From NCBI GenBank assembly GCA_947488765.1, contig CANLAE010000004.1:1-64000 (forward strand): a stretch of 64,000 bases of DNA, given 5' to 3'. Shown here one piece after another: positions 37,967-48,777 of this stretch (the first letter of the stretch is position 1; each line of letters starts with the position of its first letter). Below the pieces are notes generated by a model. It did not search any database. It was not told the DNA's origin and worked only from the letters and a program-made list of their open reading frames with translations. The position numbers were made by a program, and so were the translations under genes. The stretch comes from Chitinophagaceae bacterium (lineage in GTDB: Bacteria; Bacteroidota; Bacteroidia; Chitinophagales; Chitinophagaceae).

Positions 37967-39244
37967 TCAAACACAAATCACTAAGTAATAATTCTTCTTC
38001 CCCTTTTGTACTAGTATATATTTGTCATGTAGTAGCAAACTATTGTCAATATTGACTTGTAGCCCATCAACTTTATTTCTATTAATACTTAATCCGCCAC
38101 CTTGTATCATTTTTTTTGCTTCGCCTTTGCTTGGGAATATTGTAGTATCTGCTAAGAAAGAAACGATGTCAATACCCGATTCAATTTTACTTTTTTCAAA
38201 ATTAATTTTCTGCACACCTTCCATGTTTTCCAAATCATCATCACTTAAAGTTTCAGCAGGTGCATTGGCATTGACAAATAATTTTTCGGTCGTTTCAATT
38301 GCCTTTTGGTATTCATCTTCACCATGAACAAAAGTGGTAACTTCTTTCGCTAAAGTTTTTTGTAATAATCTTGCAGCCGGATTTTGTTTGTGTGCAGCAG
38401 TAATTTCTTCAATAGCAACTTGGTCTAAAAACGTAAAAATTTTAATCCATTTTATTGCATCTGCATCAGAAGCATTCAACCAAAACTGATAAAATTGATA
38501 GGGTGTAGTTCTATTAGCATCTAGCCAAACATTGCCACTTTCTGTTTTGCCAAATTTTCCACCATCGGCTTTTGTAATAAGCGGACAAGTAAACACAAAT
38601 GCTTCACCACCACTTTTTCTTCTGATTAATTCAGTTCCGGTAGTCATATTCCCCCATTGGTCACTTCCCCCAAATTGTAACTTACAATTCAGATTATTGT
38701 ACAACCAATAAAAATCATATCCCTGCATTAACTGGTATGCAAATTCTGTGTAGCTGATGCCTGCATCTCCTTCAATTCTTTTCTTCACACTTTCTTTAGC
38801 CATCATGTAATTCACCGTAATATGCTTGCCAGTATCTCTCAAAAAATCAATAAAAGAAATAGCTTTAAACCAATCGTAATTATTAGTCATCAAAGCCTTG
38901 TTTGCTTTGCTTGGATCAAAGTCTAGAAATTTTTCTAATTGTGCTTTAATACCCGCTACATTTTTTGCAAGTGATGCTTCATCTAATAAATTTCGCTCTG
39001 CACTTTTCCCACTCGGATCACCTACCATTCCCGTTGCACCACCTACCAATGCTACGGGTTGATGTCCTGCTCTTTGAAGATGCACCAATAAAAGAATTGG
39101 GACTAAACTGCCTATGTGCAAGCTATCAGCTGTTGGGTCAAATCCAACATAGCCGGTAGTCATTTCTTTTTGTAATTGTTCCTCTGTACCCGGCATAATA
39201 TCAGCAATCATGCCTCTCCAACGAAGTTCTGCTACTAAGTTCAT
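37967..39244 (-). CDS. tyrS: Tyrosyl-tRNA synthetase
   Basis: The 425-residue protein is TyrS: GYVGFDPTADSLHIGSLVPI includes the HIGH-type motif, QGYDFYWLYNNLNCKLQFGGSDQWGN binds tyrosine, and KFGKTESGN is the KMSKS-type loop. A C-terminal S4-like domain (EAKKMIQGGGLSINRNKV) binds tRNA. A -7-like site on the minus strand (CAAATGTA, 39264-39271) lies 20 bases upstream of the start. Confidence 0.96.
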   Translation of the reverse strand: MNLVAELRWRGMIADIMPGTEEQLQKEMTTGYVGFDPTADSLHIGSLVPILLLVHLQRAGHQPVALVGGATGMVGDPSGKSAERNLLDEASLAKNVAGIKAQLEKFLDFDPSKANKALMTNNYDWFKAISFIDFLRDTGKHITVNYMMAKESVKKRIEGDAGISYTEFAYQLMQGYDFYWLYNNLNCKLQFGGSDQWGNMTTGTELIRRKSGGEAFVFTCPLITKADGGKFGKTESGNVWLDANRTTPYQFYQFWLNASDADAIKWIKIFTFLDQVAIEEITAAHKQNPAARLLQKTLAKEVTTFVHGEDEYQKAIETTEKLFVNANAPAETLSDDDLENMEGVQKINFEKSKIESGIDIVSFLADTTIFPSKGEAKKMIQGGGLSINRNKVDGLQVNIDNSLLLHDKYILVQKGKKNYYLVICV

Positions 39245-39482
39245 TCAAATATGTATTTGTTGCAAATGTAGCACATGAATTTACAATTGTTTAATACTAT
39301 ACTCAAATAGTATTTTAATTAGATGTTTTTTTATTTTCTATGTTTATTAAAAATCATATTCTTTTTTTGCGATTTTTGTGATTAAATTGCAAGTGTAAAA
39401 GTTGGTACTATTATTTATTTTAAGCCAATCTAGAATGGTTGTCTCTAAATAAAAAAATGTTTCTCTTAACGCACATCTAAAT

Positions 39483-40589
39483 ATGAAATTGATACAAAAA
39501 ATATTTTTCATTGCTTTTCTTATTTTAATTTGTTTTCATTCTGAGGCACAGTTTCGAAAGTACTCTAATGAATTCTTAAATATTGGAGCAGGTGCAAGAG
39601 GCCTAGGAATGGGCGGTGCAATTGTTGCGAGCGTTGATGATGCAACTGCTGCTTATTGGAATCCGGCGGCATTGGTATATGTTAAAGATCATCCTTCTTT
39701 GTCTGTCATGCATGCAGATTATTTTGCAGGAATTGGTAAATATGACTTCGTAGGTTTGGCATTACCATCAAAAGATGGTAACCGTACTTTGGCAATTAGC
39801 GTTTTGCGATTTGCAGTAGATGACATTCCCAATACATTGTATTTGATAGAACCTGATGGCTCTGTTAATTACAACAACATCACCACCTTTTCTTCTGCCG
39901 ATTATGCCCTTCTTTTAAGCTATGCGCAAAGCATTAAAAAGAAGAATAAGCTTACGATAAATGTTGGTGGCAATGCAAAAATTATTTATAGAAATGTTGG
40001 AACATTTGCAAAGGCATGGGGTTTTGGATTTGATGGAGGAATTCAAATTAAAAAAGACAAATGGAGATTTGGTGCTACTGTCAGAGATATAACTACCACC
40101 TTCAATGCATGGAGCTTTACATTCAGCGATAGAGAAAAAGAAGTATTGTATCTTACCAACAATGACATTCCTACAAAAAGTATTGAACTCACAGCACCAA
40201 GATTAATAGGGGCTGCAGCTTATCAGTTTAATATCAATAAAAAAATGAGTTTATTGGCTGAAGCAAATTTACATTTCACTTTTGACGGAAAAAGAAATAC
40301 ATTAATAAGTACTAATCCTATAAGTATTGATCCTAACATTGGGCTAGAAGCCAATTTGAATAACAGTGTTTTTTTAAGAGCAGGCATTTCAAATTTTCAA
40401 CGTGCATTGGCAGATGGAGATACATTGAATCAAAAAAAAGTTTGGATATTTCAACCAAGTTTTGGTGCAGGATTTAAGTTTGGTAATGTAGGAATTGATT
40501 ATGCTTTTACCAATCTTGCCAATCAATCAAATCCTTTATATACACATATTTTCAGCCTAAGAATTGATTTAACCAAGAAGGAAAAATAA
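39483..40589 (+). CDS. PorV/PorQ family outer-membrane protein of the type IX secretion system
   Basis: The 368-residue protein has a signal peptide (MKLIQKIFFIAFLILICFHSEAQ), then FLNIGAGARGLGMGGAIVAS and DDATAAYWNPAAL, the conserved start of the PorV/PorQ family, followed by an outer-membrane beta-barrel. PorV is a shuttle that carries T9SS cargo from the translocon to the sortase. The next gene, 3 bases downstream, encodes a C25 sortase. PorV and PorQ cannot be told apart here, but the neighbourhood favours a PorV-like role. Confidence 0.88.
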   Translation: MKLIQKIFFIAFLILICFHSEAQFRKYSNEFLNIGAGARGLGMGGAIVASVDDATAAYWNPAALVYVKDHPSLSVMHADYFAGIGKYDFVGLALPSKDGNRTLAISVLRFAVDDIPNTLYLIEPDGSVNYNNITTFSSADYALLLSYAQSIKKKNKLTINVGGNAKIIYRNVGTFAKAWGFGFDGGIQIKKDKWRFGATVRDITTTFNAWSFTFSDREKEVLYLTNNDIPTKSIELTAPRLIGAAAYQFNINKKMSLLAEANLHFTFDGKRNTLISTNPISIDPNIGLEANLNNSVFLRAGISNFQRALADGDTLNQKKVWIFQPSFGAGFKFGNVGIDYAFTNLANQSNPLYTHIFSLRIDLTKKEK

Positions 40590-40592
40590 TTT

Positions 40593-43500
40593 ATGCGCAA
40601 ACTATTTGTAATCATAACAATATTATCATCTGTTCATATAATGGCACAGCCTTATAATAATGAATGGATTGATTATAACAAAACATATTACAAGTTTAAA
40701 GTTGGCATTACAGGTTTGTATCGAATCAACCAAACTGCATTACCTGCAGATATTGCAAGTACTCCTGCTCAAAGTTTTCAGTTATGGCGCAATGGAAAAG
40801 AAATTGTATTATACACAAGTGTTGCCACAGGATCTTTACCCAGCAATGGTTTTATAGAATTTTGGGGGGAAATGAATGATGGGGTTGCTGATAAAGTTTT
40901 GTACAAAAATCCAACTTATCAGGTTTCAGATAAGTATAGTTTGCAAACAGACACAGCTGCTTTTTTTCTTACGGTAAATACCACATCAAGCAATTTGCGA
41001 TATGCTGATGTGGCAAATAATGTTGCAGCAAATACATTAACTCCTGAAGCATCATTTTTACATACCCAACGATTTTTTTTTAAAGAACAAATAAATAGAG
41101 GTTATGGTGATAATGTAGGTGAAAGGGTTACATCATCCACTTTTGACATCGGTGAGGGGTGGAGTACAGCTGATATTCGTCAGACAACACCTTATAATTT
41201 CTCTGCTACTAATTTGTTTCCCGCTGCTTCGGGAGCCACTCCCACATTGACTTTGGCGGTTACAGGAGTTTCTTACAACAGCAGAACAGTTTCTTTAAAA
41301 ATGAATGGCACTGCTTACATCAACAATCAGGTTTTGTTTGAAAACAGTATGCCTCCTGGTTATTCTTACGGTGCAGAAACTTCTAAAATATTTACCAATG
41401 CATCTAACACAATTCCTTTAACTGCAATCAGTAATAATAGCAACAGTTTCACAATAGAAATTAATGCACCAAATGATAATACCAACAGAATTGTTGCTCA
41501 CTATGTTTCATTAACTTATCCAAGACTCTTCAACTTTGCAAACAGTAGTAACTTTTCTTTTATTTTACCTGCAAGTACCAATATTTCTGGTACTTACATA
41601 GAAATTGCGAATTTCAATAGCACATCTGCTCCGGTATTGTATGATATCACCAACAACAAAAGATTTGTAGCTGTTGTAAATAATGGTCTGATCAAATTTG
41701 CTTTGCCTTTTTCATCTCTACAAAGAGATTTTATTTTAGTTAGTCAAGATGCTTCTGCAATCAATACAATCACTTCATTTACTTCTAAAAATTTTATCAA
41801 TTTTTCTACTATTTCCAATCAAGCAAATTATTTAATTGTATCCAATAAATTACTTGGAATTAATAGCGGCGGATCAGTTGATTTATACCGTCAATACAGG
41901 ACTTCAGCTCTTGGAGGAAGTTTTAACGCAAAAATTTATGATATCGATGAACTTGTTGATCAGTTTGCATTTGGAATAAAAAAACATCCGTTAAGTATTA
42001 AAAACTTTGTACGTTTTACAAAACAAAATTTTACAGTTGCACCTTCTCATTTATTTATGATTGGTAAGGCTGTTGCATACGATGAATATCGCAATTTTGA
42101 AAACACAACTTTTGCTGATCGATTAAATCTTGTGCCAACTTTTGGATGGCCCGCAAGTGATATGTTATTGACTTCTCCTGCCAGTATAGTTGCGCCACTT
42201 GTAATGACAGGAAGGATTTCTGCAGTTAGTTCACAAGAAGTAAATACTTATTTACAAAAAGTAAAAGAGTATGAAGCACAGGCACAAAATAATATACAAT
42301 CCATTTCCAATAAACTTTGGATGAAACAAGCCGTAAACGTTGCAGGAAGCAATGATGCAGCAATAGAACAACAGCTAATCTATTATCTAAATGGCTATAA
42401 AAATAGTATTAAGGATACCTTATTTGGTGCAAATGTTATTGACTTTAATACACAAGCAACAGGTGGTGGGGCTACTCCCGCGGTAATTAATTACTTGAAA
42501 ACTTTATTCAGCAGTGGAATCAGTTTACTCACTTATTTCGGACATAGTGCTGCAAGTCAGTTAGATTACAATTTGAACAATCCTTATGATTATGAAAACT
42601 TAGGAAAGTATCCAATGTTTTTATTGAACGGATGTAATGCAGGAAATTTTTTCGATTACGACACATCAAGATTAAATAATATTACTTCATTCTCTGAAAA
42701 ATTTGTGTTTGCCCAACAACATGGTGCTATTGGCGTTATTGCAAGTACGCACTTTGGTTTAACGGGATACTTAGATACTTATTCTACTAATTTTTATCAA
42801 TCACTTACAAAAACAAATGGCTATAAAAATTATGTGGGTAAAAATATGATTGATGCAATTGTTCCCCTGATTGGAGATTACATGCCTCAAAGAATGCATG
42901 CTGAACAATTTCTATTACATGGCGATCCGGCAATTAAAATTTATGCTCATGACAAACCAGATTTTGTAGTAGAAGATCAAACCGTAAGTATTGCTCCATC
43001 AACACTTTCTGTTGCTGATACAAAATTTACTTTAAAAACTTTGATTTATAATATTGGTAAAGCTCAGGCTGCAAGGGCTAATAATTCTGGTGATTCTTTA
43101 CAGGTAACCATTAAATGGCAACATGGCGATGGCAGTACTGATTATTTGTATCGAAAATTTATAAAGCCTTCTATTCGTTTTGCAGATTCAATTGTTTTAG
43201 ATGTTCCTATTGTTCCTACAAGAGATAATGGTAATAATTGTATCACTGTAATATTGGATAGTTTGAATCAATATGATGAACTGAGCAAGTCGAATAACAC
43301 CATCACAAAATGCTTTTTCATTTTTGATAATGATCTAAAACCTGTTTATCCATTCACCTTTGCAATAACCAATAAGAGTTCCGGAAAACTATATGCATCA
43401 ACTGCCAATCCATTTGCAACATCAAGACAATATGTAATGGAAATGGATACTACAGAATTATTCAATTCTGCTTTTAAAATTTCTAAAACGATTACAAGTG

Positions 43501-45740
43501 CAGGTGGCGTAATTGAATTTGATCCACAAATTACTTATAAAGACAGCAGTGTATATTATTGGAGAGTAGCACCTGTTCCAACTTCGGGGTTGTACAAATG
43601 GAATACCAGTAGTTTCATGTATTTGAATGGTGCTGAAGTTGGTTTTAATCAAAGCCATTTGTACCAGCATTTGAAAAGTAATTTTGAGCGAATAAAATTG
43701 GATAGCTTCACTCGAAAATGGAATTTTGGATTAGCCAATACAGGCTTTACAGTTACACAAGGTGTATATCCTTATACAGATCAGGATGCAAATTTTTCGA
43801 TATTTAAAAATGGACAATCAATTATAAGAAGTGGATGTTTAGGCTATTCAATTCGCTGGAGTTTATTTGATCCTGTGAACATGAAACCACTTTACAATCA
43901 AGCTGTTCCATCTACTGATTCTGTTGGCTCAACTGGAGGTTTTATGGGTAGTTCAACTGTTGCATGTAATAAATTGGGACGTCAATTTAATTTCGAATTT
44001 AATTACAATACTTTGGCAGGCCGTAATCAAATGCGTGACTTTATCAATTGGATTCCAAACAATGTAATTGCTGTTGCAAGAATTACACTTGATTTACCGT
44101 TTGATCCAAATCCGGTCAGTATTTGGCGAGATGACTCTATACCAAATGGTTCAATTACCAATACGCTTTATGGCAAATTAAAATCGGTTGGTTTTGCTGA
44201 CCTTGATTTGTTTAATACTCCAAAGCCTTGGGTATTCATGTTCCAAAAAAATAGTAATAGTGCGTTTAGTCCGAAATGGAAATTTGGATATGATTTTAAT
44301 GAAACTGCTCACTTGGATGTAACGGCTGTCTCAACAGATACATTGGGCTTTATTACTTCACCAACTTTTGGTCCTTCTACTTCATGGAAACAATTAAAAT
44401 GGCGAGGTGCAGCTCTTGAAAGTATTCCGGGTGATATCCCAACTGTTGATCTTATTGGCGTTTCAAGCACAGGTGTTGAAGCAACCTTATTTACAAATAT
44501 TTCAGCTACACAGCAAGACTTCAATCTTAGCACAATCAATGCAGTTCAATATCCCTATTTGAAATTGAAAATGAAAAATTTGGATAAAATTAATCTGACT
44601 CCTTATCAGCTTCGTTATTGGCGTTTGATTGGTGATATGGTTCCTGAAGGTGCCATTGCGCCAAATATAAATTACACATTTAAAGACACGTTGGATGCTG
44701 GAGAAAATTTGAACTTTGCTATTGCTTTTAAGAATATCAGTGATGTTGCTTTTGCAGATAGTATTCAGGTAAAAATGCAATTGTTTGATGTAAATAATAT
44801 TGCCAATAATATTGTAATTGCAAAGTTGAAAAAACCGCTGAATCCAAATGATACCGTAACGCTCAGAACAATCATAGACACTAAAAATTTTATTGGAAAT
44901 AATACATTACTAGTTGATATTAATCCGAATAATGCCCAGCCGGAACAATACCATTTCAATAATTTTGTGTATAAAAATTTCTTTGTCAAATCGGATAAAA
45001 TCAATCCTTTGGTGGATGTAACTTTTGATGGCATTCATATTTTGAACGGTGATATTGTAAGCAGTAAACCCGCTATCAGAATTAAATTAAAAGACGAATC
45101 TAAATTCCTTTCACTCAATGATACTGCAGGCATTACATTACAACTTCGTTATCCTGATTACTCTATCAAGCGATTTAAATATGGCACAGATACATTGCGT
45201 TTTACACCTGCTACAATCAACGGATCAGATAATACAGCAACAACAGATTTTACTCCTGTTTTAACACAAGACGGAGAATATGAATTGTTTGTTAAAGGAA
45301 AAGATATGAGCAACAACAGCGCAGGTTCACAAGATTACCGTGTAACCTTTAATGTAAACAATAAGCCTATGATTAGTGAGGTGTTTAATTATCCAAATCC
45401 ATTCACTACATCTACTGCATTTGTATTTACATTAACCGGTAGCCAGCTTCCAAGTAATATCCGAATTCAAATACTTACTGTTACCGGAAAAATTGTTCGT
45501 GAAATTAATAAAGATGAATTAGGGCCTATCAGAATAGGAAGAAACATCACTGAATACAAATGGGATGGAACAGATAATTACGGGCAAAAATTAGCAAATG
45601 GTGTTTATCTATATCGAGTGATTACCAACCTTAATGGCAATTCACTGGAAAAGTTTGATATTACAGATTTCAATGGAGATAAAATAAAAACTACCAACTA
45701 TTTCAAAGGCGGCTATGGAAAAATGTATTTGATGCGCTAA
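40593..45740 (+). CDS. PorU2-like C25-family T9SS sortase
   Basis: The 1,715-residue protein has a signal peptide (ending near SVHIMAQ) and a central C25 (gingipain-like) peptidase domain with the catalytic His in LTYFGHSAAS (His651) and Cys in FLLNGCNAGNFF (Cys681). Large beta-rich domains follow, and the C-terminus has YPNPF and the NGVYLYRV motif of a FlgD-like/T9SS tail. PorU cleaves sorting tails and attaches the mature protein to lipid. PorU is usually about 1,150 residues, and this long form fits the protein called PorU2. Its specific role beside or instead of PorU is not known. It is translationally close to the PorV-like gene. Confidence 0.88.
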   Translation: MRKLFVIITILSSVHIMAQPYNNEWIDYNKTYYKFKVGITGLYRINQTALPADIASTPAQSFQLWRNGKEIVLYTSVATGSLPSNGFIEFWGEMNDGVADKVLYKNPTYQVSDKYSLQTDTAAFFLTVNTTSSNLRYADVANNVAANTLTPEASFLHTQRFFFKEQINRGYGDNVGERVTSSTFDIGEGWSTADIRQTTPYNFSATNLFPAASGATPTLTLAVTGVSYNSRTVSLKMNGTAYINNQVLFENSMPPGYSYGAETSKIFTNASNTIPLTAISNNSNSFTIEINAPNDNTNRIVAHYVSLTYPRLFNFANSSNFSFILPASTNISGTYIEIANFNSTSAPVLYDITNNKRFVAVVNNGLIKFALPFSSLQRDFILVSQDASAINTITSFTSKNFINFSTISNQANYLIVSNKLLGINSGGSVDLYRQYRTSALGGSFNAKIYDIDELVDQFAFGIKKHPLSIKNFVRFTKQNFTVAPSHLFMIGKAVAYDEYRNFENTTFADRLNLVPTFGWPASDMLLTSPASIVAPLVMTGRISAVSSQEVNTYLQKVKEYEAQAQNNIQSISNKLWMKQAVNVAGSNDAAIEQQLIYYLNGYKNSIKDTLFGANVIDFNTQATGGGATPAVINYLKTLFSSGISLLTYFGHSAASQLDYNLNNPYDYENLGKYPMFLLNGCNAGNFFDYDTSRLNNITSFSEKFVFAQQHGAIGVIASTHFGLTGYLDTYSTNFYQSLTKTNGYKNYVGKNMIDAIVPLIGDYMPQRMHAEQFLLHGDPAIKIYAHDKPDFVVEDQTVSIAPSTLSVADTKFTLKTLIYNIGKAQAARANNSGDSLQVTIKWQHGDGSTDYLYRKFIKPSIRFADSIVLDVPIVPTRDNGNNCITVILDSLNQYDELSKSNNTITKCFFIFDNDLKPVYPFTFAITNKSSGKLYASTANPFATSRQYVMEMDTTELFNSAFKISKTITSAGGVIEFDPQITYKDSSVYYWRVAPVPTSGLYKWNTSSFMYLNGAEVGFNQSHLYQHLKSNFERIKLDSFTRKWNFGLANTGFTVTQGVYPYTDQDANFSIFKNGQSIIRSGCLGYSIRWSLFDPVNMKPLYNQAVPSTDSVGSTGGFMGSSTVACNKLGRQFNFEFNYNTLAGRNQMRDFINWIPNNVIAVARITLDLPFDPNPVSIWRDDSIPNGSITNTLYGKLKSVGFADLDLFNTPKPWVFMFQKNSNSAFSPKWKFGYDFNETAHLDVTAVSTDTLGFITSPTFGPSTSWKQLKWRGAALESIPGDIPTVDLIGVSSTGVEATLFTNISATQQDFNLSTINAVQYPYLKLKMKNLDKINLTPYQLRYWRLIGDMVPEGAIAPNINYTFKDTLDAGENLNFAIAFKNISDVAFADSIQVKMQLFDVNNIANNIVIAKLKKPLNPNDTVTLRTIIDTKNFIGNNTLLVDINPNNAQPEQYHFNNFVYKNFFVKSDKINPLVDVTFDGIHILNGDIVSSKPAIRIKLKDESKFLSLNDTAGITLQLRYPDYSIKRFKYGTDTLRFTPATINGSDNTATTDFTPVLTQDGEYELFVKGKDMSNNSAGSQDYRVTFNVNNKPMISEVFNYPNPFTTSTAFVFTLTGSQLPSNIRIQILTVTGKIVREINKDELGPIRIGRNITEYKWDGTDNYGQKLANGVYLYRVITNLNGNSLEKFDITDFNGDKIKTTNYFKGGYGKMYLMR

Positions 45741-45794
45741 TGATTCTTGTAAAACACTTCCGAAGTTCAACCTTCATTTGTGTAAATTTGCACC

Positions 45795-46178
45795 ATGAAT
45801 ATACAGTATACAGGTTTTGGCACCCGTGTTTTAAATTTTGGCATCGATACAGTACTTGCTGCGTTGTTGGCAATCCTTTTTTATAGAATTTACAATTGGT
45901 ATGTTTTTTATTATCAAATTTCTTATTTAAATTTTGGATGGTTTTTCTTTGGCACTTTGTTTTTGTATTATTCAATCTTCGAATCTTTATTTGCTCGTAC
46001 ACCAGGCAAGTGGTTTAGTCATAGCAAGGTTGTAAAGACCAATGGATCAAAGCCGGGCTTTCTTCAAATCATTGTTCGTTCATTGGTTAGAATTACAATT
46101 ATCGATATGTTTTGTTATCCGTTCCTTGAAAAAACTTTACATGATTATGTGAGTAAAACGGAGTTGGTACAAGCTTAA
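45795..46178 (+). CDS. RDD family membrane protein
   Basis: The 127-residue protein is an RDD-family membrane protein: FGTRVLNFGIDTVLAALLAIL as the first helix (with the Arg and Asp that name the family), a second helix, then FARTPGKWFSHSKVVKTNGSKPG, typical of the family, and a last amphipathic part. Function unknown. A -7-like TAAATTTG (45783-45790) ends 4 bases before the start, suggesting a leaderless mRNA. Confidence 0.9.
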   Translation: MNIQYTGFGTRVLNFGIDTVLAALLAILFYRIYNWYVFYYQISYLNFGWFFFGTLFLYYSIFESLFARTPGKWFSHSKVVKTNGSKPGFLQIIVRSLVRITIIDMFCYPFLEKTLHDYVSKTELVQA

Positions 46179-46251
46179 AATAAAACTTGAAATTTATTTC
46201 TTAACCGACTTTTATTTCAATATTTAATCAATACTCTTTTTATTTTTTTAT

Positions 46252-48111
46252 ATGGCAAAAATTGCAATTAATATAGCAACAGGAAGTTTGCAACAAGCTG
46301 AAATGATTGTGGGCATTGACTTAGGAACAACCAATAGTTTAGTGGCAATTATTCATCCCGAAACAAAACAACCTATTGTTTTAAAAGAACACAACAGTAG
46401 CAGTCTTGTTCCAAGTGTAATTCATTTTGATGAATCCGGCAATGTAACAGTGGGTGATGAAGCCAAAGCTTATTTAGAAACAGAACCGCAACAAACTATT
46501 TTTTCATCAAAAAGATTGATGGGAAAAAGTTACAATGACATCAAAAACAATGCTGATTTTTTTACGTATAAAGTGATTGATGACGATACAGAAAGTTTGG
46601 TGAAAGTGCAAGTTGGACAACAATTCTATTCACCTATAGATTTGTCTTCACATATACTTACAGAATTAAAAAACAGGGCTGAACATATTTTAAAAACGCC
46701 TGTAACTAAAGCAGTTATTACTGTTCCTGCTTATTTTAATGATGCACAACGTCAGGCAACAAGAGATGCTGGAAAGCTAGCAGGGTTGGATGTTTTGAGA
46801 ATTATTAATGAACCAACTGCTGCAAGTTTGGCGTATGGTTTTGGGGTTGATACCAATGATGAAAAAACGATTGCTGTATATGATTTAGGTGGAGGAACTT
46901 TTGATGTTTCTATTTTGAAAATTGTAAACGGCATTTTTGAAGTATTAAGTACCAATGGTAATACCTACTTAGGTGGTGATGATTTTGATAAAGCCATCAT
47001 GCAATTTTGGATGGATGAATTGAATATTACAAATGAACAGTTAAGAAATGATAAGTCATTATCTCAAGGTTTGCGTTTGCGTGCTGAAGATGCTAAAAAA
47101 TATTTGAGTAATCATGAAAGTTTTGAAACAACTTTTCTGCATTACAATTTATCAGTTAGTCGTACTCAGTTTGAAACTTTGATACAACCACTTATTGATG
47201 CTACTTTACATAATTGTAACAATGCCTTAAATGATGCGGGTGTTACAAAAAATGAAATTGATGTAATAGTAATGGTAGGAGGAAGTACAAGAGTTCCTGC
47301 AGTTAAAAATGCTGTAAGCAACTTCTTTGAAAAACCTGTCAATGATACGGTGAATCCTGATGAAGTTGTGGCTTTGGGTGCAGCTATTCAGGCGGATATT
47401 TTAGCCGGTAATAATAAAGATTTTTTATTGCTCGATATTACACCATTAAGTCTTGGATTGGAAACGATGGGCGGTTTGATGGATGTATTGATTCCTCGTA
47501 ATTCTAAAATTCCTACAAAAGCAGGAAGACAATATACTACCCAAAAAGATGGTCAAGGCAGTATGCGTATTTCTGTTTTTCAGGGCGAAAGAGATTTGGT
47601 AAAAGACAATAGAAAATTAGCTGAATTTAATTTAACCAATATCCCCGGAATGCCCGCAGGACTTCCAAAAGTTGAAGTAAATTTTTTGATTAATGCAGAT
47701 GGTATTTTAATGGTTACTGCAAAAGAATTACGTAGCGGCGTACAACAAACAATTGAAGTAAAACCACAATACGGATTGAGTGATTCAGACGTGGAAAAAA
47801 TGCTGATGGACAGTATCACGCACGCCAAAGAAGATATTGCTGTAAGGGCTTTGGTTGAAGCTAGTACAGAAGGAGAACAGTTATTAGCGGCAACAGAAAA
47901 CTTTTTATCAAAGCATGCATCATCAATTCAGCAAGATGAATTAATGGATACAGCCCAAGCAATGCAAGCTTTACAATTGGCTTTGACGATGGCCGATAAA
48001 AATTTAATTCAATCAAAAATTGAAGCATTAAATGAAATTAGCAGACCTTATGCTGAACGTTTAATGGACGAAGCTGTTGGTGCTGCGATGAAAGGAAAAA
48101 CTATTGAATAA
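46252..48111 (+). CDS. hscA: Hsp70-family chaperone, HscA type
   Basis: The 619-residue protein has an ATPase domain with [46 protein letters not shown] and [14 protein letters not shown], then a substrate-binding domain ([14 protein letters not shown] onwards). The N-terminal extension ([18 protein letters not shown]) and the short C-terminus without an EEVD-like tail point to HscA, the chaperone for iron-sulfur cluster transfer from IscU, rather than DnaK. No isc genes are adjacent. It overlaps ribE tail to tail by 11 bases. Confidence 0.88.
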   Translation: MAKIAINIATGSLQQAEMIVGIDLGTTNSLVAIIHPETKQPIVLKEHNSSSLVPSVIHFDESGNVTVGDEAKAYLETEPQQTIFSSKRLMGKSYNDIKNNADFFTYKVIDDDTESLVKVQVGQQFYSPIDLSSHILTELKNRAEHILKTPVTKAVITVPAYFNDAQRQATRDAGKLAGLDVLRIINEPTAASLAYGFGVDTNDEKTIAVYDLGGGTFDVSILKIVNGIFEVLSTNGNTYLGGDDFDKAIMQFWMDELNITNEQLRNDKSLSQGLRLRAEDAKKYLSNHESFETTFLHYNLSVSRTQFETLIQPLIDATLHNCNNALNDAGVTKNEIDVIVMVGGSTRVPAVKNAVSNFFEKPVNDTVNPDEVVALGAAIQADILAGNNKDFLLLDITPLSLGLETMGGLMDVLIPRNSKIPTKAGRQYTTQKDGQGSMRISVFQGERDLVKDNRKLAEFNLTNIPGMPAGLPKVEVNFLINADGILMVTAKELRSGVQQTIEVKPQYGLSDSDVEKMLMDSITHAKEDIAVRALVEASTEGEQLLAATENFLSKHASSIQQDELMDTAQAMQALQLALTMADKNLIQSKIEALNEISRPYAERLMDEAVGAAMKGKTIE

Positions 48112-48709
48112 CTGATTGGCTTAATTGCAAATCTCTGAATCTGTTCAAGTATTTTCCAATCATATCAAATTCTAAATTCACTGTATCACCTTCATTTACA
48201 AATTGAATATTGGTGTGGTGATAAGTGTAAGGTATAATGGCAACACTGAGTTTATTGCGACCAACATTAAAACAGGTAAGACTGATTCCATTAATACAAA
48301 TGGAACCTTTTTCAATTACCAAAGCTGCAAATTTTTCATCAAATGAAAAACTAAAAAGCCAGCTTCCGTCCATTTCCTTCTTTTCAATACAAATGCCTGT
48401 TGCATCTACATGACCCTGAACAATATGTCCGTCAATTCTGCCATGAAATGGCAAACATCTTTCTAAATTAATTTTAGCACCTTCTTTCCAAAATTGTACG
48501 TTGGTTTTACTGATGGTTTCAGCTATTGCTGTAACTGTGTGCTGATTGCTTTCTACTTTTTCTACAGTTAGGCAAACGCCATTGTGTGCAATACTTTGAT
48601 CCACTTTTAATTCATGGCTAATTTCACTTTCTATTGTAAAACTCAAATTGCTGTTTTCACTTGTTATATTTTTAATAATACCTGTAGCTTCAATAATTCC
48701 TGTAAACAT
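48101..48709 (-). CDS. ribE: Riboflavin synthase, alpha subunit
   Basis: The 202-residue protein has the two-fold repeat of riboflavin synthase: [15 protein letters not shown] at the start, [16 protein letters not shown], then [16 protein letters not shown] and [13 protein letters not shown]. It converts two molecules of 6,7-dimethyl-8-ribityllumazine to riboflavin. Its 3' end overlaps hscA. No other riboflavin genes are near, and no FMN riboswitch was seen upstream. Confidence 0.95.
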   Translation of the reverse strand: MFTGIIEATGIIKNITSENSNLSFTIESEISHELKVDQSIAHNGVCLTVEKVESNQHTVTAIAETISKTNVQFWKEGAKINLERCLPFHGRIDGHIVQGHVDATGICIEKKEMDGSWLFSFSFDEKFAALVIEKGSICINGISLTCFNVGRNKLSVAIIPYTYHHTNIQFVNEGDTVNLEFDMIGKYLNRFRDLQLSQSVIQ

Positions 48710-48777
48710 CTTATTTTATTTGTTGTGTAAATTAAAAAATGGCTGTAATCTTGTTACAAATATCTTCATAACAGATA

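Noticed and set aside
48710-48777. An FMN riboswitch for ribE
   Set aside because: The space upstream of ribE is short and shows none of the conserved riboswitch elements.
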